A DNA stretch of 12,303 nucleotides, taken from assembly GCA_037444165.1 (NCBI GenBank), contig JBBIMX010000071.1, positions 1 through 12,303 of the forward strand, given 5' to 3'. The notes below the pieces were generated by a model. The model was not told the DNA's origin and searched no databases. It saw nothing but the letters and a program-made list of their open reading frames with translations. Below, piece after piece: positions 1 to 7,355 of this stretch (position 1 is the first letter of the stretch; every line of letters begins with the position of its first letter). This stretch comes from CALIBK01 sp037444165. Its GTDB lineage: Bacteria > Desulfobacterota > BSN033 > UBA1163. Position numbers and translations under genes: made by a program.

Positions 1-1224
1 ATGAAACAGGTTGATATTGCGGCAGAGCGGCTGAAACTTGATCCAGGGGTATGTGAGAAGATCAAGCAAACCAAACGGGAATTGATCGTTCATTTTCCTG
101 TCAAGATGGATGATGGGAGTGTCAAGATCTTTACAGGGTATAGGGTTCAACACAATATGGCTCGAGGTCCTGGGAAAGGAGGAATCCGCTACCATCCCGA
201 TGTGGACCTGGATGAGGTGAGAGCACTGGCCATGTGGATGACCTGGAAGGCGGCGGTCGTCAATATCCCCTTCGGAGGGGCAAAAGGTGGGGTCCAGTGT
301 GATCCCAAAAGTATGTCCTTTCGAGAACTGGAGAATATGACTCGAAGGTATACCTGGGAGATCTCTTTTATCATAGGACCTGATCGGGATATCCCTGCTC
401 CAGATGTCTATACGAATCCTCAGGTTATGGCCTGGATTATGGATACCTTTAGCATTTTAAAGGGCTATTCCGTTCCTGGGGTAGTGACCGGGAAGCCTTT
501 AGAACTTGGAGGTTCTTTGGGAAGATTTGAGGCCACTGGAAAGGGAGTCTTCATCACGGCTCAAGAAGCTTGCCGCCATCTCAAGATCCCTATTGAAGGG
601 GCTCGAGTGGTCGTTCAGGGTTGTGGGAATGTGGGTGGAATCGCAGCCCAGTATTTTGATCGGGCAGGGGCAAAGGTGATTGCGATCAGTGATTCAAAGG
701 GTGGAATTTATAATGCCAATGGTCTTGATATTTCAGCCGTTCTTGAGTGTAAGAAAAGATATTCATGTGTCATCGCGCCCGAGGCGAAAATGGGAGATGA
801 GATTACGAATGAGGAACTCTTAGAGCTCGAATGTGATATTCTTGTCCCTTCAGCCCTGGAGAATCAAATCACGGGTAAAAACGCTCCCAGGATCAAAGCC
901 AAAATTATTGCCGAGGGAGCGAATGGTCCTACGACTCCTGATGCGGATCAAATTCTTTATGATCGGGGGATCTTTATGGTTCCCGATATCCTGGCCAATG
1001 CAGGAGGAGTGACGGTCTCCTATTTCGAGTGGGTTCAGAATCTTCAAGAACTCCTCTGGAGTGAAGAGGAGATTTCTGAGCGACTTACACGAATCTTGAG
1101 AAGAAGCTTTGCCGAGGTGCTGAATATTTCCCAGCGGGAAAGAGTAGATATGCGAACAGCCGCTTTGATGCTTGGTATTGGAAGGGTCGCTGAGGCAACT
1201 AAACTTCGGGGAATCTATCCATAG
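1..1224 (+). CDS. gdhA: Glutamate dehydrogenase (Glu/Leu/Phe/Val dehydrogenase family)
   Basis: Catalyses reversible oxidative deamination of L-glutamate to 2-oxoglutarate and ammonia in the cytoplasm. The N-terminal substrate domain carries GPGKGGIRYHP (residues 56-66) and the catalytic-lysine motif PFGGAKGG (90-97). K59, K83, K95 and D135 each sit exactly 30 positions before K89, K113, K125 and D165 of the Clostridium symbiosum enzyme, as I recall that numbering. The Rossmann motif is GCGNVG (207-212), and the second strand ends in an acidic residue (D231), which leans towards NAD but does not prove it. GGVTVSYFEW (335-344) is the glutamate-type signature with the substrate Ser (S340), not the leucine- or phenylalanine-type one. 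At 407 aa it is slightly shorter than the usual 415-430, and it starts inside a segment that relatives normally precede with about 8-15 residues. The window begins on this ATG, so the true start and ribosome site may be upstream. It ends in TAG, 47 nt before the AOR gene. Function is secure; the start is not. Confidence 0.93.
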   Translation: MKQVDIAAERLKLDPGVCEKIKQTKRELIVHFPVKMDDGSVKIFTGYRVQHNMARGPGKGGIRYHPDVDLDEVRALAMWMTWKAAVVNIPFGGAKGGVQCDPKSMSFRELENMTRRYTWEISFIIGPDRDIPAPDVYTNPQVMAWIMDTFSILKGYSVPGVVTGKPLELGGSLGRFEATGKGVFITAQEACRHLKIPIEGARVVVQGCGNVGGIAAQYFDRAGAKVIAISDSKGGIYNANGLDISAVLECKKRYSCVIAPEAKMGDEITNEELLELECDILVPSALENQITGKNAPRIKAKIIAEGANGPTTPDADQILYDRGIFMVPDILANAGGVTVSYFEWVQNLQELLWSEEEISERLTRILRRSFAEVLNISQRERVDMRTAALMLGIGRVAEATKLRGIYP

Positions 1225-1271
1225 AAAACACCCTCATTGCAAGAGGGATAAATGAATAAAGGAAAATCCTT
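1225..1271 (+). promoter_or_regulatory. Short gap with small hairpin and ribosome site folded in a mini-palindrome
   Basis: This 47-nt gap separates the glutamate dehydrogenase and AOR genes. It holds a 5-bp GC-rich hairpin, CCCTC (1231-1235) pairing with GAGGG (1243-1247) across a 7-nt loop, with no T-run, so it is not a standard terminator. The AOR Shine-Dalgarno AAGGA (1259-1263) lies 8 nt before the ATG and can pair with TCCTT (1267-1271) over a 3-nt loop. That would partly hide the ribosome site. No convincing promoter is visible, so co-transcription of the two genes is likely. Confidence 0.4.
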
Positions 1272-3029
1272 ATGAATGGGTTCTTCAATCAAATTTTAAG
1301 AATTAATCTCACTACCAAAACCTATAACAAAGAATTTATTCCTGATTCCGTTTATGAAACCTATTTAGGGGGAAAGGGGTTGGGGATCTATTTACTTCTG
1401 AAGGAGAATCCTAAGGGAGTTAATCCTCTTTCCCCAGAAAACAGGCTCATCTTTGCTATTGGACCAGCCACAGATAGTCGAATCTATGGCTCCTGTCGTC
1501 ATGGGGTATTTACCAAATCTCCCCTCACTGGAATCTTTTCTGAATCCTATTCTGGGGGAAAACTGGCAGAGCCAATGAGTCGAACCGGTTACGATGCCTT
1601 TGTCCTTGAGGGAGCTTCAGAGACCCCAGTATGGATCGAAATCTCTGATCAAAAAGTCTTCTTTCACGATGCTAAAGATCTCTGGGGAAAGGATACTTTC
1701 CTGACGGAGGATGAAGTTTTAAGAAGAGCAGGCCAGAAAGGAGCTGGAGCTCTGGTCATTGGACCTGCTGGTGAAAATCTTGTCCGCTATGCGGTGATCG
1801 AAAACGATTACTGGCGGTCTCTTGGACGGACAGGAGTGGGAGCGGTGATGGGCTCCAAAAAGGTGAAAGCCATCGTTTTCTATGGAGAGAAGAAACGGGA
1901 GGTGGCCTATCCTGAACGATTGGAACAGTTTTCAAAAGAGACCCTGGAGAAGGGAAAGGATAGCCCGGGTGCCCAGAATTATAGGCGATTAGGAACCCCT
2001 ATGCTTGTGGCTATGAATAATGCCGTAGGAGGATTTCCATCCAAATACTGGCATCTTGGAACCTTTGAGGGGTGGGAGAAAATCAGCGCAGAGGCTTTGC
2101 TCGAACGTTGTGAGGTGAAGCCTTCTGCTTGTCTTCGGTGTTTTATGGCCTGTGGGAATCTGAGTGTCGTGAGGGAGGGGAGACATAAGGGCCTAAAAAT
2201 CGAAGGACCCGAGTATGAAACAATCTATGCCATTGGAGGCCTCTGCATGGTTCCTGAGATTGAGGAGATTGCCTATCTCAACGACATTTGTGATCGTCTC
2301 GGCCTGGATACCATCTCTGCAGGAAGCCTCTGTGCCTTCGCCATGGAAGCCTCTGAGATGGGAAGGATAAAAGAAAAGATCCGCTGGGGAGATGTAGACA
2401 GAATGGCTGAGCTTCTCAATGATATTGCCTACCGGAGAGGAATCGGCGAGGTTTTAGCTGAAGGCATTCGACATGCCTCAAAAGTATGGGAGATGGAGGA
2501 CGTGGCCATTCATACGAAAGGACTTGATCCAGCAGGTTACGATCCAAGGGTTTTAAAAGGAATGGGGCTTGCTTATGCCACCTCTGATCGAGGGGCCTGT
2601 CATCTTAGATCTACGTTCTATAAGGCTGAGCTTTCAGGGATGATTCCTTCAGATCAGATCGAAGGGAAAGCAAAACTCTTCCTTGAATTTGAGGATCGGT
2701 TCAATATCCATGATTCCCTCATCCTTTGTCGGTTCTATCGGGATCTCTATTGGGATTGGAAGGATCTTTCGACGATCGTTGAGGTAACCACAGGCCTTAA
2801 ATTGGATGAATCAGGCTTAAGAAAGATCTCTTCTACCATCCAGGATGAGACTCGGAGATTCAACCTCCGTGAGGGACTTGACCCTAAAGAAGACACCCTT
2901 CCTAAACGGTTTTTCGATGAACCCCTTGGAAAAGACAAAAAGGTGATCACCCGAGAAGACCTCCAAAAAATGCTCCAGGATTACTACGCCCTCAGAGGCT
3001 GGACCCATGAAGGAATTCCAAAAGTATAA
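1272..3029 (+). CDS. aor: Aldehyde:ferredoxin oxidoreductase (tungsten/molybdenum bis-pterin enzyme)
   Basis: Oxidises aldehydes to carboxylic acids with ferredoxin, or the reverse at low potential, in the cytoplasm of anaerobes. The protein has 585 aa; Pyrococcus furiosus AOR has about 605. The N-terminal pterin-binding domain shows KSPLTG (82-87), SGGK (94-97), GYD (106-108) and GRTGVGAVMGSK (185-196). The [4Fe-4S] ligands are CxxCxxxC at C287, C290 and C294, plus C486. The two pterin-contacting DxxGLx-type loops are D341-D346 (DRLGLD) and D481-C486 (DSLILC). GLAYATSDRGACH (432-444) supplies the active-site His (H444), and Glu residues in EGPEYET (311-317) fill the acidic position. All hallmark residues are present, so it should be active. 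The start gives the normal family N-terminus (QILRINLTT) and has AAGGA 8 nt upstream. No MoaD-like partner, ferredoxin or cofactor-synthesis gene is in view. The substrate cannot be read from sequence; its neighbours suggest an aldehyde from amino- or hydroxy-acid breakdown. Confidence 0.94.
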   Translation: MNGFFNQILRINLTTKTYNKEFIPDSVYETYLGGKGLGIYLLLKENPKGVNPLSPENRLIFAIGPATDSRIYGSCRHGVFTKSPLTGIFSESYSGGKLAEPMSRTGYDAFVLEGASETPVWIEISDQKVFFHDAKDLWGKDTFLTEDEVLRRAGQKGAGALVIGPAGENLVRYAVIENDYWRSLGRTGVGAVMGSKKVKAIVFYGEKKREVAYPERLEQFSKETLEKGKDSPGAQNYRRLGTPMLVAMNNAVGGFPSKYWHLGTFEGWEKISAEALLERCEVKPSACLRCFMACGNLSVVREGRHKGLKIEGPEYETIYAIGGLCMVPEIEEIAYLNDICDRLGLDTISAGSLCAFAMEASEMGRIKEKIRWGDVDRMAELLNDIAYRRGIGEVLAEGIRHASKVWEMEDVAIHTKGLDPAGYDPRVLKGMGLAYATSDRGACHLRSTFYKAELSGMIPSDQIEGKAKLFLEFEDRFNIHDSLILCRFYRDLYWDWKDLSTIVEVTTGLKLDESGLRKISSTIQDETRRFNLREGLDPKEDTLPKRFFDEPLGKDKKVITREDLQKMLQDYYALRGWTHEGIPKV

Positions 3030-3161
3030 CTATTGATTAATTTAATTCCCTCACCCTTTAAGCCTTTCTTTTAACAATATTCAAAAAATTAAGAAAATGG
3101 TATAATATAAAACAAAAAAGGTTCTTTCATGTTCCAAATCCAATAAAAGGAGGTGATCCTT
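3030..3161 (+). promoter_or_regulatory. Intergenic region with extended -10 promoter for the SDR operon
   Basis: The best promoter here is TGGTATAAT at 3098-3106, a perfect -10 hexamer (3101-3106) with the extended TGn element. It follows an A/T-rich tract (3081-3097). A -35 at the standard 17-nt spacing (TATTCA, 3078-3083) matches consensus at only three of six bases, as expected when an extended -10 compensates. A better TTAACA at 3071-3076 is too far away (24 nt). Transcription would start near 3113 and leave a leader of about 50 nt. I see no clear rho-independent terminator after the AOR gene, so read-through into the next block remains possible. Confidence 0.55.
3147..3159 (+). promoter_or_regulatory. 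Extended Shine-Dalgarno that decides the SDR start
   Basis: AAGGAGGTGATCC is complementary to the usual bacterial 16S rRNA 3' end (GGATCACCTCCTT) over 13 nt. It contains the in-frame GTG at 3153, so that codon cannot be the start while it is paired with the ribosome. The next in-frame start, TTG at 3162, sits 8 nt after the AAGGAGG core, the ideal distance. The length of the match is unusual. Confidence 0.7.
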
Positions 3162-3920
3162 TTGGATCTTTTTGATTTATCAGGGAAGGTGGCGATGGTG
3201 ACGGGGAGCACTCGAGGTCTGGGAGAAGTTTTTGCGAAAGCCCTTGCCAAGGCAGGTGCGGATATCGCCGTTTGTGGCCGAAATCCGAATGATCTTAAAA
3301 GAGTTCCTGCTGAGATTCAGGCCATGGGAAGAAATTCGGCTGGATTTGAATTAGATGTCCTCTCTAAAGAGAAAATCAAGAAAGGGGTCGAACAGATCCT
3401 GAACCATTTTGGCCGGATAGATATCCTTGTGAACAACGCAGGGACAAACTATCGGGTTCCCGTCCTTGAATATCCTGAAGAGATGTGGGACTTGATCATC
3501 AATACCAATCTGAAAGGATATTTTCTGGTAGCTCAGGCAGTGGTTCCTCAGATGATTGAAAGGGGATATGGGAAAGTGATTAATATCAGTTCTATTTTTG
3601 GGAAGACTCCTCTTCCTCATCAATTAGCTTATGCTGCTTCGAAGGGAGGGGTGAACCAGATTACCAAAGTGATGGCTCTCGAATGGGCCAAATTGGGTGT
3701 GAGGGTAAATGCCATCGCACCTACCTATTTTGAAACCGATATGGTGAAACAGATTCGAAACGATCCTGAAAGATTCCATTTCATCAATGAGCGAACGCCG
3801 ATGGGTCGATGGGGCTATCCCCATGAACTGGAAGGAACGGTCATTTTCTTAGCCGCCCCGGCATCGGATTTTATCACCGGTCAAACGATCTATGTGGATG
3901 GAGGCTGGACAGTTTGGTAA
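3162..3920 (+). CDS. Short-chain dehydrogenase/reductase (classical SDR, FabG/gluconate-5-dehydrogenase-like)
   Basis: An NAD(P)-dependent oxidoreductase of 252 aa, normal length for classical SDRs. Counting from the TTG at 3162, the cofactor loop is TGSTRGLG (14-21). NNAG is at 91-94, the tetrad Asn is probably N116, the catalytic Ser is in NISS (141-144), and the YxxxK pair is Y157/K161. The C-terminus GQTIYVDGGW (240-249) is typical. An Arg at the end of the second strand (CGRN, R40) suggests NADP(H) preference. A longer reading from GTG at 3153 would add three residues but puts the start inside the Shine-Dalgarno, so the TTG is preferred; DLFDLSGKVA is then the usual family N-terminus. 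It is first in its operon, and its stop overlaps the next gene by 7 nt. The substrate is likely a hydroxy/keto acid or acyl-CoA, or possibly a semialdehyde, judging by the ligase and dehydratase downstream. The exact reaction is unknown. Confidence 0.88.
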   Translation: MDLFDLSGKVAMVTGSTRGLGEVFAKALAKAGADIAVCGRNPNDLKRVPAEIQAMGRNSAGFELDVLSKEKIKKGVEQILNHFGRIDILVNNAGTNYRVPVLEYPEEMWDLIINTNLKGYFLVAQAVVPQMIERGYGKVINISSIFGKTPLPHQLAYAASKGGVNQITKVMALEWAKLGVRVNAIAPTYFETDMVKQIRNDPERFHFINERTPMGRWGYPHELEGTVIFLAAPASDFITGQTIYVDGGWTVW

Positions 3921-4207
3921 TCAAAAAAAGAGTAGGAATAAAGTATTGTGGTGGATGTAACCCTTCATATGAAAGGGTAAAGTGGGTAGAAAGGGTTAAG
4001 AACCAATTGAGTGAGTGTTTTCTTTTTCTTTCGTCTAAAGAACCCAATATTGACTTTCTGGTATTCGTGAGTGGATGTCTAAGGGGTTGTGCTTTTGAAG
4101 AGGACAGCAAAAAGATAATCCCTTATTTTTCGGCTACCCAAGAGGGAGACTTTGATAATTTGATATCCTTTTTGAAATCTTATAATAAGAAAGGAGACCC
4201 TTTATGA
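3914..4207 (+). CDS. Small cysteine-rich protein with CGGC motif, unknown function
   Basis: I do not recognise an established function for this 97-aa protein. It begins with a beta strand running into YCGGCNP (11-17), a CxxC pair (C12/C15), then an amphipathic stretch (about 18-40). A second hydrophobic strand (FLVFVSG, 48-54) runs into GCLRGCA (54-60), which carries C55 and C59. C35 is a fifth cysteine. Two strand-Cys elements separated by a helix suggest a small alpha/beta fold with a possible metal, Fe-S or redox-disulfide site; that is inference. There is no signal peptide or membrane segment. The start is a TTG overlapping the SDR stop by 7 nt, with GGAGG (3900-3904) 9 nt upstream, and the stop overlaps the ligase ATG by 4 nt (ATGA). 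This tight coupling on both sides, good ribosome site and coherent motif order make it a real gene. A role in redox or metal handling for the neighbouring enzymes is possible but not shown. Confidence 0.75.
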   Translation: MVIKKRVGIKYCGGCNPSYERVKWVERVKNQLSECFLFLSSKEPNIDFLVFVSGCLRGCAFEEDSKKIIPYFSATQEGDFDNLISFLKSYNKKGDPL

Positions 4208-5880
4208 ATTCAACCCCTTCCAAAAGGTGGCTTTCTCTTTATCCAAAGGATTATCTCCCGGAGTTAAAGCCAGAAGCCATCACTCCTTTAGACCATCTTC
4301 GAAAAACGGTTCAGCATTATAGCTCCAATCCTGCCCTTTATTATTTCGACCGTATCCTTTCTTTTAAAGAGTTAGATGAAATGAGTGATGCCTTTGCCTG
4401 TGCATTGCATGATCTGGGTTTAAAGAAAGGAGATCGTGTTGCCCTTTATCTTCAAAATATCCCTCAGTTTATCATCGCTCAATTTGGAATCTGGAAGAGT
4501 GGAGGGATTGTGGTTCCTCTGAATCCAATGTATAAAGAAAAGGAACTTTCCTACTATTTTCGAGATGCGGGGGTAAAAATCCTTATCTCTCTGGAATCCC
4601 TTTATCATGAAGGGGTTCAGAAGGTGGCTCAAGAGGCTGGGGTTAAACACATCATTACTACTTCAGAATTAGACTTTCTCGATCCCCAATGCCCTATCCC
4701 TTCAATTCTTAAAGGAGTAAGTAAAACAAAAAATCTCAAGACCTTGGATTTTGGAGAGGCCATCAAGAAGTATGAAGGAGGTCATCCACCAGAAGTGAAA
4801 TTCCTTCAGGAGGATGTGGCTTATCTTACTTATACTTCTGGAACAACGGGTCCCCCCAAAGGAGCCATGAATACCCATGGAAATGTAGCCTTCAATTCTG
4901 AAGTATATCGACATTGTTGGAAACTCTCTCCTTCCGATACGATGCTTGGAGTGGCTCCATTGTTTCATGTGACGGGGATGGTGGGTCATATTGGGGCCTG
5001 TATCGCATCCGGGGCACCCCTCATCCTATTTTATCGTTTTGATACGAAAACCGCCTTCCAGATGATTGAGAAATGGAAAGCCACCTGTACCATTGGGGCC
5101 ATTACGGTCTTTATTGCAATGATGAACGATTCTGAAATTAAAAAGCACGATCTTTCCAGTTTTCGAAAGGTCTATAGTGGAGGAGCTCCGGTGATTCCTG
5201 CGGTGGTGGAACATTTTGAAAAACTTACTGGCACCTATATCCATAATGTTTATGGTCTAACGGAAACCACATCCCCTGCCACTCTTGTTCCACTCGGAAT
5301 GAGGGCTCCCGTCGATCCATCTACCGGAGCTATTTCTATTGGTGTCCCTATCCCAAGTCATGATGCGAGAGTGATGGACCTCGCTGATCCTGAAAAAGAA
5401 CTCCCTCCCGGGGAGATAGGGGAGTTAGTATTTAAGGGACCTGGGATTGTTCCGGGATACTGGAACAAGCCCCAAGAGACTGCCTATGCCATTCGTGAAG
5501 GTTGGCTTTATACTGGAGATGTGGGGACCATGGATGAAAAGGGGTGGATCTATCTTCTGGATCGAAAGAAAGATATGATTATTGCATCAGGGTTCAAGGT
5601 CTGGCCAAGGGAGGTAGAGGATGTAATCTATCTTCATCCTTCAGTCCGGGAAGTTGCTGTGGTAGGGGTTCCTGATCCATATCGAGGAGAAACGGTGAAA
5701 GCTTTTGTGGCTTTGAAGGAAGGTTGGGAGGGAAAAGTGAAGGAAGAAGAGATTATCAACCATTGCAAGGAGCGAATGGCCGCCTATAAATATCCAAGGC
5801 AGATCGAATTTGTCAAAGAGATACCAAAAACCGCCACGGGTAAATTTTTAAGGCGAGTATTTAAAGAATCTCAAAGCTAA
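4204..5880 (+). CDS. AMP-forming acyl-CoA synthetase (acid--CoA ligase)
   Basis: Activates a carboxylic acid to its CoA thioester through an acyl-adenylate, using ATP and CoA, in the cytoplasm. It is full length (558 aa) with all ANL-superfamily core motifs: P-loop YTSGTTGPPKG (210-220), YGLTET (350-355), YTGD (436-439), DRKKDMI (453-459), the hinge-region GFKVWPREVE (463-472), and the C-terminal PKTATGK with catalytic K547. The type is medium/long-chain fatty acid-like or aromatic acid-like. The acyl pocket cannot be read with confidence, so annotation as long-chain would be over-specific. The start has AAAGGAG (4190-4196) at 7-nt spacing and overlaps the small CGGC gene by 4 nt. A dehydratase of the 4-hydroxybutyryl-CoA family follows after 35 nt. 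Context therefore suggests the substrate is a hydroxy or unsaturated short-chain acid brought in by the downstream ABC importer or made by the AOR. Confidence 0.93.
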   Translation: MNSTPSKRWLSLYPKDYLPELKPEAITPLDHLRKTVQHYSSNPALYYFDRILSFKELDEMSDAFACALHDLGLKKGDRVALYLQNIPQFIIAQFGIWKSGGIVVPLNPMYKEKELSYYFRDAGVKILISLESLYHEGVQKVAQEAGVKHIITTSELDFLDPQCPIPSILKGVSKTKNLKTLDFGEAIKKYEGGHPPEVKFLQEDVAYLTYTSGTTGPPKGAMNTHGNVAFNSEVYRHCWKLSPSDTMLGVAPLFHVTGMVGHIGACIASGAPLILFYRFDTKTAFQMIEKWKATCTIGAITVFIAMMNDSEIKKHDLSSFRKVYSGGAPVIPAVVEHFEKLTGTYIHNVYGLTETTSPATLVPLGMRAPVDPSTGAISIGVPIPSHDARVMDLADPEKELPPGEIGELVFKGPGIVPGYWNKPQETAYAIREGWLYTGDVGTMDEKGWIYLLDRKKDMIIASGFKVWPREVEDVIYLHPSVREVAVVGVPDPYRGETVKAFVALKEGWEGKVKEEEIINHCKERMAAYKYPRQIEFVKEIPKTATGKFLRRVFKESQS

Positions 5881-5915
5881 AACCTTAATCCCATCCTCTA
5901 TGGAAGGAGAAGAGA

Positions 5916-7355
5916 ATGAAGAGAATCGTAACAAAAGAGGATTATATCCAGAGTCTCAAAGATCTTCATCATGTCGTCTATTATAATGGAAAACGAGTGG
6001 AGGACATTACCGAACATCCTGGAATTCGACCCCACATCGATTCTGCTGCCCTTACCTACGAACTTGCCCTTCGACCCGAATATGAAGAATTAATGACCGC
6101 CACCTCTCATTTAACGGGTAAAAAGATCAATCGATTTACCCACATCCATCAAAGCATAGACGATTTGATAAAAAAAGTGCAGATGCTTAGACTTCTTGGC
6201 CACGAAACCGGTTCATGTTTTCAAAGATGTGTGGGGTTTGATGCCTTAAATGCCACTTATATGACCGCCTATGACGTGGATCAGAAATATAAGACGGATT
6301 ATTTCGAGCGGTTTAAGAAATATTTACTCTATGTTCAGGAGAGTAATGTAATGGTGGTAGGAGGAATGACCGATCCTAAGGGTGATCGTTCCCTTCCTCC
6401 CAGTAAACAATCGGATCCAGATCTCTTTACCCATGTCGTTGAGCGTCGTTCTGATGGGATTATCATTAGGGGAGCAAAGGCTCATATGACTGGGGGGGTC
6501 AATTCTCATGAGATCCTCATCATGCCTACCCAGGCTATGCGAGAGGAGGACAAGGCCTATGCTCTAGCCTGTGCTTTCCCTCTCAATACCCCGGGAGTGA
6601 CTCTGATCTTCGGTCGTCAAACCAATGAGGAAAGAAAGTTTGAGGGGGGGATCGATGTTGGAAATCCATATGGTCTGGTAGGGGGAGAAGCCCTGATTAT
6701 ATTTGACAATGTCTTTGTCCCATGGGAAAGGGTATTTCTCTGTGGTGAATACGACATGGCTGGACTCCTTGTGGAGAGATTTGCCACCCTCCATCGGCAA
6801 AATTATGGGGGCTGTAAGGGAGGCGTTTCGGATGTATTGATCGGTGCCACGGCTTTAGCGGCAGAATATCAGGGCATTGCCAATGCCTCCCATATTAGGG
6901 AGAAGTTGGCTGAAATGATTCATCTGGCCGAGACGATCTATTCGGGTTCGGTCGCCTGCTCGGCTATGGGATATAAAACCCCTTCCGGAGCCTATTACCC
7001 GGACCCTCTTCTTGCCAATACGACAAAGCATAACGTAACTCGACATATCTATGAGATTGCTCGCTTGGCCCATGACATCGCTGGAGGCATTGTAGCCACG
7101 ATGCCATTTCAAGGGGATCTTGAAAGTAGTGAAGTGGGACGATATGTGAAAAAATATCTTGCAGGGGCTGAGGGAATCCCAGTGGAGGATCGGATGAAAA
7201 TCATAAGGCTGATCGAGAATATGAGTGGAGGGACAGCCTTAGTAGAATCCATGCACGGTGCTGGATCCCCTCAGACTCAAAAAGTGATGTATGGAAGGTT
7301 AGGGAATCTTGAACAGAAAAAACGCTGGGCCAAAAAGATCGTAGGTATTGAGTAA
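5916..7355 (+). CDS. abfD: 4-hydroxybutyryl-CoA dehydratase / vinylacetyl-CoA delta-isomerase family
   Basis: Related to Clostridium aminobutyricum AbfD, a FAD and [4Fe-4S] enzyme that dehydrates 4-hydroxybutyryl-CoA to crotonyl-CoA by a ketyl-radical route and isomerises vinylacetyl-CoA. The 479 aa align along the whole of AbfD (about 490 aa) as I recall it. All cluster ligands are kept: C101 and C105 in CFQRC, H293 in LHRQNYGG, and C300. Also present are the FAD/substrate-loop GAKAHMTGGVNSHE (186-199, T192), E258 in GGEAL, Y297 and K301 next to the cluster, and ESMHGAGSPQ (444-453). These separate it from the 4-hydroxyphenylacetate 3-monooxygenases of the same fold, which lack the Fe-S site and with which such proteins are often confused. 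A loop near 400-410 is about 10 residues shorter than in AbfD. The ribosome site AAGGAG (5904-5909) is 6 nt from the ATG. The chemistry is well supported; whether the natural substrate is 4-hydroxybutyryl-CoA or a relative is not. Confidence 0.9.
   Translation: MKRIVTKEDYIQSLKDLHHVVYYNGKRVEDITEHPGIRPHIDSAALTYELALRPEYEELMTATSHLTGKKINRFTHIHQSIDDLIKKVQMLRLLGHETGSCFQRCVGFDALNATYMTAYDVDQKYKTDYFERFKKYLLYVQESNVMVVGGMTDPKGDRSLPPSKQSDPDLFTHVVERRSDGIIIRGAKAHMTGGVNSHEILIMPTQAMREEDKAYALACAFPLNTPGVTLIFGRQTNEERKFEGGIDVGNPYGLVGGEALIIFDNVFVPWERVFLCGEYDMAGLLVERFATLHRQNYGGCKGGVSDVLIGATALAAEYQGIANASHIREKLAEMIHLAETIYSGSVACSAMGYKTPSGAYYPDPLLANTTKHNVTRHIYEIARLAHDIAGGIVATMPFQGDLESSEVGRYVKKYLAGAEGIPVEDRMKIIRLIENMSGGTALVESMHGAGSPQTQKVMYGRLGNLEQKKRWAKKIVGIE

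Noticed and set aside
1231..1247. CCCTC/GAGGG hairpin as a terminator after glutamate dehydrogenase
   Set aside because: The stem has only five pairs and is followed by an A-rich sequence, not a T-run.
3153..3161. GTG at 3153 as the SDR start
   Set aside because: It lies inside the 16S-complementary sequence and has no ribosome site of its own; TTG at 3162 has ideal spacing.
3351..3623. 90-codon open frame on the - strand within the SDR gene
   Set aside because: Antisense shadow of a conserved coding region with no domain signal.
4702..4989. 95-codon - strand open frame within the ligase gene
   Set aside because: Antisense to the ligase P-loop region, composition not protein-like, no start signal.
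5916..7355. Reading the dehydratase as 4-hydroxyphenylacetate 3-monooxygenase
   Set aside because: All four Fe-S ligands of the AbfD type are present, which the monooxygenases lack.
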